15,487 bases of DNA from an uncultured Gemmatimonadales bacterium. GTDB taxonomy: Bacteria; Gemmatimonadota; Gemmatimonadetes; Longimicrobiales; Gaopeijiaceae. Each line of letters opens with the position of its first letter. Position 1 is the first letter of the stretch. The stretch is taken from NCBI GenBank assembly GCA_937983085.1, contig CALJKZ010000533.1, positions 1-15,487 of the forward strand. Direction: 5' to 3'. The position numbers and the translations under genes were made by a program. Below the pieces are notes generated by a model. That model was not told the origin of the DNA and did not search any database. It saw nothing but the letters and a program-made list of their open reading frames with translations. Below, in pieces: positions 7,508 to 12,881 of the stretch.

Positions 7508-8209
7508 ATGAGCCCGGTCTTGGGCGGACACACACCCGACTCCGTGCTGGCGTGGCTCGAGTCGGAGGCGTCGGACGAACACAGGGAGGGGCTGCTTCGG
7601 TACGGGATCCCCAGCGAGCGGGCGCTCGGCGTCGCCATGGGCGTCATGAAGAAGAAGGCGAAGGCCATGGGCCGCTCCCACGATCTGGCCCTCGGCCTCT
7701 GGGAGCTGGAGATCTACGAAGCGCGCACCATGGCGGCCTGCGTCGACGAGCCGACCCTCGTGGACGAGGCCCAGATGGAGGCGTGGGCCGCCGACTTCGA
7801 CAACTGGGCCATCTGCGACACCGTCTGCTTTCACCTGTTCGACCGGACGGCGCACGCGTGGACGAAGAGCCGTGAATGGGTGACGCGCCCCGAGGAGTTC
7901 GTTCGTCGTGCGGGGTTCGCGTTGATCTGGGGCCTCTCCGTGCACGACAAGAAGGCAGACGACGCCCTCTTCGGATCCGCGCTCACGTGGATCGGCGACA
8001 CGGAGCCGGACGCTCGGCCCCTGGTCAAGAAGGCGGTGAACATGGCCCTGCGCGCCATCGGAAAGAGGAACGCCGCGCTGAACCGATCCGCATGCCGGGT
8101 GGCCGAGTTGCTGGCCGCGTCTTCGGACCGACATCGATCGTGGATCGGCACCCACGTCCTGCGTGAGTTGACCAGCGACAAGGTCCGGGCGAGGGTCGCG
8201 GGCCGATAG
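7508..8209 (+). CDS. AlkD-like HEAT-repeat DNA alkylation repair protein
   Basis: This 233-residue protein matches the DNA alkylation repair (AlkD/AlkC-type, PF08713) family and is close to the 237 residues of Bacillus cereus AlkD. These HEAT-repeat glycosylases excise positively charged alkylated bases (N3-methyladenine, N7-methylguanine) without flipping the base. The key catalytic patch of AlkD is Trp109, Asp113 and Arg148. Here DNWAICD gives Trp100 and Asp104 with the same four-residue spacing, and FVRRAGF supplies Arg133 or Arg134. Further family marks are LALGLWELEIYEAR and the Lys-rich segment VMKKKAKAMGRSHDLA. The N-terminus begins with about 40 residues that include the motif YGIPSERALGV. 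The ATG lies 10 nt after the upstream stop, so it is the third gene of the unit that begins at 5705. An alternative is that it is a non-glycosylase HEAT-repeat member, but the retained Trp/Asp/Arg argue for activity. Confidence 0.87.
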   Translation: MSPVLGGHTPDSVLAWLESEASDEHREGLLRYGIPSERALGVAMGVMKKKAKAMGRSHDLALGLWELEIYEARTMAACVDEPTLVDEAQMEAWAADFDNWAICDTVCFHLFDRTAHAWTKSREWVTRPEEFVRRAGFALIWGLSVHDKKADDALFGSALTWIGDTEPDARPLVKKAVNMALRAIGKRNAALNRSACRVAELLAASSDRHRSWIGTHVLRELTSDKVRARVAGR

Positions 8210-8348
8210 ATCCGCTGCGGGTCACTTACCCCTTTCTCTGCGCATCGAAGCCACGCGCTCAACACATCCGGGCTACGCCGTGTCACTCTTCCGGCAAGCA
8301 GCAACCGTACACGAAGTCCACTCCAGCTTCCTCGGATGGGAGGCTCCC

Positions 8349-8429
8349 ATGAATCACAGCGCCGGTGACAGACGGCCCTCCACGCGAGGGCCGAGACGAA
8401 GCGCAGGTGGGAGGTGGTCCGCAGCGTAG
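8349..8429 (+). CDS. Possible 26-codon leader-peptide ORF
   Basis: An ATG at 8349 is preceded by GGGAGG (8338-8343) at a 5-nt spacing, one of the best ribosome sites in the window. The frame runs 26 codons to TAG at 8427-8429. The peptide is Arg-rich (Arg at codons 8, 9, 13, 16, 17 and 22), with one Trp at codon 23. The Shine-Dalgarno lies inside a small palindrome (8336-8350). The ORF spans the antiterminator arm at 8403-8411 and ends within the next hairpin, so a ribosome at the stop would mask that arm. Arg codons are also expected by chance in GC-rich DNA, so this may not be translated. Confidence 0.3.
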   Translation: MNHSAGDRRPSTRGPRRSAGGRWSAA

Positions 8430-8470
8430 CGGTCCACACGTCCGGGTAGCTCTTTGGGCGCCCCGCCTGC
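8403..8470 (+). promoter_or_regulatory. Candidate antiterminator pairing
   Basis: GCAGGTGGG at 8403-8411 is a 9-nt direct repeat of the terminator's right arm (8478-8486). It can therefore pair with the terminator's left arm CCCGCCTGC (8462-8470), with eight Watson-Crick pairs and one G-U. This pairing would enclose the 8414-8437 hairpin and exclude the terminator. Confidence 0.4.
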
Positions 8471-8499
8471 GATCCCTGCAGGTGGGGCGTTCTTCGTTC
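8459..8499 (+). terminator. Rho-independent-type terminator hairpin inside the leader
   Basis: CGCCCCGCCTGC (8459-8470) pairs with GCAGGTGGGGCG (8478-8489) over 12 bp with a single G-U wobble and a 7-nt loop. A T-rich but interrupted tail follows (TTCTTCGTTC, 8490-8499). It lies 64 nt upstream of the orphan gene start and could end either the AlkD operon transcript or a separate leader RNA. Confidence 0.55.
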
Positions 8500-8501
8500 G
8501 G

Positions 8502-8515
8502 GGTCGGATCCGACC
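8502..8515. promoter_or_regulatory. Perfect 14-bp palindrome, possible operator
   Basis: GGTCGGATCCGACC is fully self-complementary and sits between the terminator tail and the ribosome site of the next gene. A dimeric regulator could bind here. It could also fold as a short RNA hairpin. Confidence 0.35.
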
Positions 8516-8563
8516 TCTGCTCGAAGGCCCCTTCGACAACTACCAAAGAGAAAGAAGAGTGAG

Positions 8564-8875
8564 ATGGGCACGAACCGGTTGGACGATGTCTTCCGGGACC
8601 CGACGCTCGAGCGCCCGGCGACGGACTACTACCGGGTCCGCATCGAGCCCCACGGATACCTCAGTGTCACCCGTGACACGGCGGCTCGCATTCTCGCGGC
8701 CCTGATCGATGAGAATGCACCGACCTTGATCCGGTGCGAGACCATCGGGGGATCCGTCGCGTGGGTACGCGCAGACGCGGTGCTGTACGTGCAGGAGTCC
8801 ACGCGGGCTCAGCGTGACGCCGAGCGTCGGTTCTGGAAGGAGATCGACGATGAGGACGAAGCACAATCATGGTGA
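8564..8875 (+). CDS. Orphan 103-residue protein of unknown function
   Basis: No family recognised. The ATG is preceded by a purine-rich ribosome site (AGAAGAG around 8553-8559), which supports translation. The protein is soluble, with no signal or membrane span. The first half suggests a small alpha/beta or beta-rich fold, with the segment YYRVRIEPHGYLSVTRDTA and then a helix of about 12 residues. A strand-turn-strand hairpin around GGSVAWVRADAVLYVQ follows, and the last 25 residues form a very charged, probably helical tail (RAQRDAERRFWKEIDDEDE). The strands around 55-75 resemble a small SH3- or PH-like barrel, but this is only an impression. It stands alone between an attenuator-like leader and a strong terminator 6 nt after its stop, so it looks like a single-gene transcript with its own control. 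Confidence 0.65.
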   Translation: MGTNRLDDVFRDPTLERPATDYYRVRIEPHGYLSVTRDTAARILAALIDENAPTLIRCETIGGSVAWVRADAVLYVQESTRAQRDAERRFWKEIDDEDEAQSW

Positions 8876-8880
8876 CATTC

Positions 8881-8914
8881 CGGGGTCCGGCTCCTCCTCA
8901 GGGGCCGGACCCCG
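8881..8914. terminator. Strong terminator hairpin between convergent genes
   Basis: An 11-bp perfect stem (8881-8891 with 8904-8914) extends to 14 bp with one G-U pair (8881-8894 with 8901-8914) around a 6-nt loop. It starts 6 nt after the orphan gene stop and lies 52 nt beyond the stop of the convergent M14 gene, so it could serve both strands. There is no clear T-run on the + side. Confidence 0.65.
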
Positions 8915-8921
8915 ACGCCGT

Positions 8922-8988
8922 TCAGCGTTCGCCCATCCGGTGGGTCAGCGTTCGCTCACCCGACCATCAGCGCTCGTTCACCAACTCC
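8922..8988. repeat. Three imperfect tandem repeats (22-23 bp) across the M14 gene stop codon
   Basis: Copies start at 8922, 8945 and 8967. The first two share TCAGCGTTCGC exactly, and the third reads TCAGCGCTCGT. Similarity continues a few bases (a CA then C-rich). On the - strand each copy reads as a gene tail ending in TGA (GCGAACGCTGA, GCGAACGCTGA, ACGAGCGCTGA). The third copy holds the real stop of the M14 peptidase, and the other two lie downstream of it. Confidence 0.6.
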
Positions 8989-10571
8989 GACTGCAGAAGG
9001 GTGGGCTGCATGATCTTGTAGATGGGAGCCAGGGGCGGTCCGTCCTGCCCTGTGGAGCCGGGGCGAGGGACCCATGCGTCCATCCGATTCCAGTAGACGA
9101 CGTTGTCCTCGGTCTCCACCTCGAGCATGTGGCCCACCAGGCGGCCCAGAGCCTGGGCGGTGGGCACCACGTAGGTCCCCACCGGGAACTCACGCGTGCG
9201 TGTCACCACCTCGCCCACCTCGATCCGCGTCACCGCCGCGTGGTTGTACTGCGGCTGGTGGGTGACGTCGGCCACCGTGTACGCCTGTACCTCCAGGGTC
9301 ACCGGCTCGATGAGTCGTTCGACGGTGATGCCGTGCAGGCGCAGCAGCTCCACCGCGTCTTCGGCGTCCCGGGGCAGCACGTACGCCCAGGGACGGTCCC
9401 GCAAGCGGGTCGCCACCGGCTTCTTCATGAGCCGGGCGCCGGAGACCCGAATGGTGTCGAGGCCGCCGCCGTCCCGCTCCCGCACGATCTCGTACGACGC
9501 CGGCTCGTCCTCGGCCTCGTACGTCATTTCCACCGCGATCTGGCCCGACGGTGCCGCACCCATGGCGATGGTCTCGGCCCGGGCCTCCGCGACGGTGCCC
9601 ATGAGGTGCCCGGCGTTGCGCGCCGCCCAGTCGACGACGGCGAGATACCCGAGGTAGCCGGCCCGGGCGCCCACCTCGAGCTCCTGGCTGGGCGCCTCGA
9701 AGAGGATACCGACGCTGTTGACCATACCGCCGTAGTTGCGGCCGATTCGGACCTGCGAGCCTCCGGTGTTCCACTGCTCTTCGTCGCCACGGGCGTAGTA
9801 GTACGACTTCATGCCCTCCTGGCCGAGTCGGGCGTCGATGGCCGGGAAGATCTCGTCGTCACAGATGTCGGTGAGCTCGATGGCCGAGTCGTAGTGACTC
9901 GTGCACTGGTAGTTCAGGTTGTAGGGCCGGGAGCCGCCGTTGTGACCGTCGATGAAGAGGTGGGGACGCCACTCGCCGATGAGCTGCTGTACGTAGTTTC
10001 GGATGGATGGATGCTCGAGCTTCACGTAGTCGCGATTGAGATCGATACCCCATGCGTTGCCCCTCTGACCGCGCTCCGAGGCCTCGAAGCCGTCGGGGTT
10101 GATCTGGGGCGCTACGATGATGGTCACGTCGTCGAGGAGGGCGTTGGCCTCGGTCCCCGGCGTGGCGAGGTCGCGCATGAGGACGAGGAGCCCCTCGCGG
10201 AAGGTCCGCTCGCCGCCGTGGACGTTGGCGGCCAGCAGCAGGATCGGCCGCCCGAGCGCCATCGCCTCCCACGGCTCGCTCAGCATGGGGCGGCTGAAGA
10301 TGGCGTACGCCAGGTCACGGCCCTGTCGCGTCTCGCCGTACGTTCCCAGGAACATCTCCTCGCTGGCCCCGCTCAGCTCCCGGAGGAAGTCCCACATCTC
10401 GAGGTGCCGGGTGTGGGCCGAGAAGCCGTTGAGCTCGGCGGCGGTCCTCGGGAAGCCGGCCTCCACCGGACCCCACGTGATCTCGTCCGACGAGATCTGG
10501 GCCGACGCGGGGAGAGCCGCGAGGATGGTGAGGAAAGCGGTGACGGTCAGGGATCGAACGAATGCGCGCAT
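8967..10571 (-). CDS. Exported M14 family zinc carboxypeptidase
   Basis: This 534-residue protein has the hallmarks of M14 metallocarboxypeptidases, which remove C-terminal residues from peptides or act on related amides. Residues 1-24 are a Sec signal peptide ending ASA before Gln25. The zinc-site motif HGGE is at His118-Glu121, and the third ligand is His210 in FIDGHNGG. NPDG at 158-161 and LNRDY with Arg180 are the substrate-carboxylate region. The catalytic Glu is probably Glu292 in GILFEAPSQE. The M14 domain covers about 45-330. The remaining 200 residues are strand-rich and typical of larger bacterial M14 proteins. I chose the ATG at 10571 because it has GGAG five nt upstream and begins a signal peptide. 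The same frame stays open upstream, but that part overlaps the next gene. It may be co-transcribed with the alpha/beta hydrolase 112 nt upstream. Confidence 0.92.
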   Translation of the reverse strand: MRAFVRSLTVTAFLTILAALPASAQISSDEITWGPVEAGFPRTAAELNGFSAHTRHLEMWDFLRELSGASEEMFLGTYGETRQGRDLAYAIFSRPMLSEPWEAMALGRPILLLAANVHGGERTFREGLLVLMRDLATPGTEANALLDDVTIIVAPQINPDGFEASERGQRGNAWGIDLNRDYVKLEHPSIRNYVQQLIGEWRPHLFIDGHNGGSRPYNLNYQCTSHYDSAIELTDICDDEIFPAIDARLGQEGMKSYYYARGDEEQWNTGGSQVRIGRNYGGMVNSVGILFEAPSQELEVGARAGYLGYLAVVDWAARNAGHLMGTVAEARAETIAMGAAPSGQIAVEMTYEAEDEPASYEIVRERDGGGLDTIRVSGARLMKKPVATRLRDRPWAYVLPRDAEDAVELLRLHGITVERLIEPVTLEVQAYTVADVTHQPQYNHAAVTRIEVGEVVTRTREFPVGTYVVPTAQALGRLVGHMLEVETEDNVVYWNRMDAWVPRPGSTGQDGPPLAPIYKIMQPTLLQSELVNER

Positions 10572-10645
10572 CGTGACTCCGGGAATCGTGAAGGTTCGGC
10601 CAGCAGTACACAGGGGGGTCGGGCGGGAAGCGGCAAGAGGGGGCC

Positions 10646-10663
10646 GGCGGCGGGATCGCCGCC
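10646..10663 (-). terminator. Weak GC hairpin after the alpha/beta hydrolase gene
   Basis: GGCGGC (10646-10651) and GCCGCC (10658-10663) form a 6-bp all-GC stem with a 6-nt loop, about 20 nt beyond the hydrolase stop on the - strand. No T-run follows, so it may only pause RNA polymerase before the M14 gene. Confidence 0.25.
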
Positions 10664-10683
10664 CAAACGTTCGGAGCACCCAA

Positions 10684-11754
10684 CTATCGCAGGGTCTCGA
10701 GGAAGGCGACGGTTCGGGGAATGCTGTTGGCCAGGCTGAGCGGATTGTGGGTACCGCCGTCGTAGATCCACGCTTCGAACGCGGGGTCGCTCCGACCCAG
10801 CGCCTCCACGGCAGCGATGAGGGACTCGGCCTGGGATACGTCGACGACGCTGTCGGCGGTTCCGTGATGGATCTGCAGCGCCGGAAGGCGGGGGGCGAAG
10901 AGGACCGCCGAGCGACGGACGAGTTCCGTGCGCACCTGCGCCACGGTGACTTCTCCCCGCGACAGGGGCTGGATAAACTCGCCGTCCAGGAAGTCGAGCC
11001 CCGGAAGGGTCCGTGGTTGGCCGCGGAGGGCCTCCTCTGTGACGTCCTGCACATAACGACCGAAGAAGTCCGTGGGTCCGAAGAACTCGATGACCAGGTC
11101 GATGCGGGGGTCGCGGACGGCCATGAGAAGTCCGACCCCACCTCCGCGACTGAAGCCCAGCACGCCGATCCGCGTCGAGTCGGCGGTCGGTTCGATGTCC
11201 AAAGCGACGTCCACGAGGGAGAGGGCGTCGTCCACGTCCCGGTCCCATGGACTCGCCGGCCCCTCCGACTGCCATGTATCCGATCCGAACCCGAGGGGCT
11301 CGTCCCGGAAGGACGGGATCACCCAGACGAACTCCGCGGCCAGGTCACCCAGGAAGGGAAGCAGAAAGAGCACGTCGTCGACGTCGGCTCCCTGGTCACC
11401 GCCGTGGGCGTACACCATCACCGGCGCCGGGCCGGTGCGTGTGGTATCGACGAGGACGGCGCCGTAGTGCTCGACGCCACCCACCGAGTGGGACACGACG
11501 CGGACCCGGAGATCCATGTCTCCCACGGAGACGATGGTGTCTCGGACGACCTGGACGTCGGTGGCGTCGATGGCTCGAGAGGCCCAGTCCGCCTCCACAG
11601 CGGCGACCTCCGACGCGGTAGGCGGAGCGAAGAGAACGTCGAGGTCGACTCCCGCGACGACGCGGCTGTCCGGACCCGCCGCGTCGCTGCACGCCGTGGA
11701 CACGGCCAGGGCGGCCACGGCCAGCCACCTGCCCGCCGATCCTGGTCTCCTCAT
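10684..11754 (-). CDS. Alpha/beta hydrolase lipoprotein (prolyl-oligopeptidase/dienelactone-hydrolase-like)
   Basis: From the ATG at 11754 the protein has 356 residues. This start was chosen because a G-rich ribosome site (GGGGGGACC) precedes it and a lipoprotein signal follows, with lipobox S-T-A-C and Cys22. An upstream in-frame ATG would add 63 residues without signal character and overlap the divergent gene. The serine hydrolase triad is visible: nucleophile Ser202 in G-F-S-R-G-G, acid Asp301 in HHGTAD, and His336 in DGGTHN. An oxyanion-type HGG is at 117-119. The C-terminal order HHGTADSVV then YDGGTH is typical of S9-like and acyl-peptide/ester hydrolases. It should sit in the envelope and cleave esters or short peptides; the exact substrate is unknown. 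It is divergent from the quinone oxidoreductase and upstream of the M14 gene on the same strand. Confidence 0.88.
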   Translation of the reverse strand: MRRPGSAGRWLAVAALAVSTACSDAAGPDSRVVAGVDLDVLFAPPTASEVAAVEADWASRAIDATDVQVVRDTIVSVGDMDLRVRVVSHSVGGVEHYGAVLVDTTRTGPAPVMVYAHGGDQGADVDDVLFLLPFLGDLAAEFVWVIPSFRDEPLGFGSDTWQSEGPASPWDRDVDDALSLVDVALDIEPTADSTRIGVLGFSRGGGVGLLMAVRDPRIDLVIEFFGPTDFFGRYVQDVTEEALRGQPRTLPGLDFLDGEFIQPLSRGEVTVAQVRTELVRRSAVLFAPRLPALQIHHGTADSVVDVSQAESLIAAVEALGRSDPAFEAWIYDGGTHNPLSLANSIPRTVAFLETLR

Positions 11755-11882
11755 CTGGTCCCCCCGCGAGCGTCCCGAGTCGAGCGTCGACCCTGATAGA
11801 TTCATCGATTCCCCCGCGGCGGCAAATCGCAACGCGAAGCGGTGGTTCACCTCGGCGTGGCTCGAGACACAGGAGAGGACCG
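11755..11882. promoter_or_regulatory. Divergent intergenic region between hydrolase and oxidoreductase
   Basis: These 128 bp must carry promoters for both flanking genes. An 8-bp direct repeat CGAGCGTC occurs at 11767-11774 and 11781-11788 (14-bp period), and GATTCATCGATTC lies near 11800-11812. No convincing -35/-10 pair was found on either strand. Confidence 0.35.
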
Positions 11883-12860
11883 ATGGACGGAGCAATCGTC
11901 GTACGCGAGACGGGAGGGCCGGACGTCCTCGAGTGGAGCACATTGGATCCGGGCGAACCCGGCCCCGGTCAGGTGCGGGTCCGCCACACCGCCGTGGGCC
12001 TGAACTTCATCGACGTGTATCACCGCACGGGTCTCTATCCGCAGGACCTGCCCTTCACGCCGGGCGTTGAAGGGGCGGGGGTCGTGGACGCGGTGGGCGA
12101 GGGAGTGGACGACCTGGAGGTGGGTGCCCGGGTGGCGTACACCAGCAACGGACCCGTGGGCTCGTACCGCGAGTCCAGGGTTCTGGAGCGATCGCGGCTG
12201 GTGCGACTCCCCGAGGGGATCTCCGACGAGACGGCCGCCGCCGTCATGGTGAAGGGGGCCACCGTCGAGTATCTGGTCCGGCGGACGTATGCGGTGAAGG
12301 AGGGGGACTACGTCCTGCTCACGGCGGCGGCGGGGGGCGTCGGACTCGTGGCTTGCCAGTGGCTCCGGGCCCTCGGAGCCGTCGTCATCGGGACCGTCGG
12401 TTCGGAGGAGAAGGCGGAGTTGGCCCGGAAGAACGGGTGTGATCACGTCATCCTGTATCGCACCGAAGACATCGCGGAGCGAGTACGGGACATCACAGAC
12501 GGCAAGGGGTGCGCCGTCGCCTACGACTCCGTCGGGAGGAGCACCTTCGAGGCTTCCCTGGACTCCCTCGCCCGAAGGGGGACGATGGTCAGCTTCGGCA
12601 ACGCGTCCGGTCCCGTGGAGCCGCTGACGCCGCTCATGCTGACCCGGAAAGGGTCGCTGTATCTCACCCGGCCCACCGTCGCCCACTACTACGGCACGCG
12701 GGAGGAGACGGAAGAGGGGCTGGGCACCCTCTTCGACATGATCCTCCAGGGCCACATCGATCCCCACATCGGGGCACGCTACCCCCTGCGCGAAGTCGCC
12801 GACGCGCACCGGGCGTTGGAGAACCGCGAGACCGTGGGCTCCACGGTCCTGCTCATCTGA
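11883..12860 (+). CDS. qor: Zinc-independent NAD(P)H:quinone oxidoreductase (MDR superfamily)
   Basis: This 325-residue protein is a typical medium-chain dehydrogenase/reductase of the QOR type, catalysing NADPH-dependent (usually one-electron) reduction of quinones in the cytosol. The N-terminal GroES-like domain shows the QOR signature NFIDVYHRTGLY (41-52), then PFTPGVEGAGVV (57-68). The Rossmann domain has AAGGVG at 149-154, the QOR form of the nucleotide-binding loop, followed by LVACQWLRALGA and IGTVGSEEKAELAR. The zinc-binding cysteines of alcohol dehydrogenases are absent. Length fits E. coli QOR (327). The ATG has AGGAG at 11871-11875, seven nt upstream. The gene is divergent from the hydrolase lipoprotein and convergent with the ADOP permease. 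Little in the context explains its role; detoxification of quinones or enones is the usual guess. Confidence 0.93.
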   Translation: MDGAIVVRETGGPDVLEWSTLDPGEPGPGQVRVRHTAVGLNFIDVYHRTGLYPQDLPFTPGVEGAGVVDAVGEGVDDLEVGARVAYTSNGPVGSYRESRVLERSRLVRLPEGISDETAAAVMVKGATVEYLVRRTYAVKEGDYVLLTAAAGGVGLVACQWLRALGAVVIGTVGSEEKAELARKNGCDHVILYRTEDIAERVRDITDGKGCAVAYDSVGRSTFEASLDSLARRGTMVSFGNASGPVEPLTPLMLTRKGSLYLTRPTVAHYYGTREETEEGLGTLFDMILQGHIDPHIGARYPLREVADAHRALENRETVGSTVLLI

Positions 12861-12874
12861 CCCGGGAGCCGGGT
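12860..12874. terminator. Compact hairpin in the 21-nt gap between convergent genes
   Basis: ACCCGG (12860-12865) and CCGGGT (12869-12874) form a 6-bp stem with a 3-nt loop. It occupies most of the space between the oxidoreductase stop and the ADOP permease stop and could act for both strands. There is no T-run. Confidence 0.3.
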
Positions 12875-12881
12875 TCCGGGG

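Larger units (their letters stand above)
8210..8563 (+). promoter_or_regulatory. 354-nt gene-free leader with five inverted repeats, attenuator-like
   Basis: No sizeable gene occupies this gap between the AlkD-like gene and the 103-residue orphan. The first 125 nt show nothing distinct. From 8336 on, inverted repeats follow one another: 8336-8350 (ATGGGAG, one base, CTCCCAT), 8373-8393 (8-bp perfect stem, 5-nt loop), 8414-8437 (9-bp stem with one T-T mismatch, 6-nt loop), 8459-8489 (terminator hairpin) and 8502-8515 (perfect palindrome). The arrangement suggests a structured leader RNA controlling the downstream gene, or a short trans-acting RNA ending at 8499. No known riboswitch consensus was recognised, and no clear promoter was found. 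Confidence 0.45.

Noticed and set aside
8333..8365. Resemblance of GGATGGGAGGCTCCC to a fluoride-riboswitch-like start
   Set aside because: The later conserved segments of that class are missing, and the match is explained by a simple palindrome over a ribosome site.
8922..8988. CRISPR-like array
   Set aside because: The unit is only 22-23 bp with no distinct spacers, three imperfect copies, and no cas genes nearby.
8814..10739. Long open frame of 641 codons on the + strand
   Set aside because: It is antisense to the M14 gene, whose zinc motifs are unmistakable. It also crosses the terminator and repeat region.
10572..11141. Upstream in-frame extension of the M14 peptidase (190 more residues)
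   Set aside because: It overlaps the alpha/beta hydrolase gene on the same strand, shows no domain, and the ATG at 10571 has a Shine-Dalgarno and starts a signal peptide.
11755..11943. 63-residue N-terminal extension of the alpha/beta hydrolase
   Set aside because: It would bury the lipoprotein signal and overlap the divergent oxidoreductase start. The ATG at 11754 has a good ribosome site.
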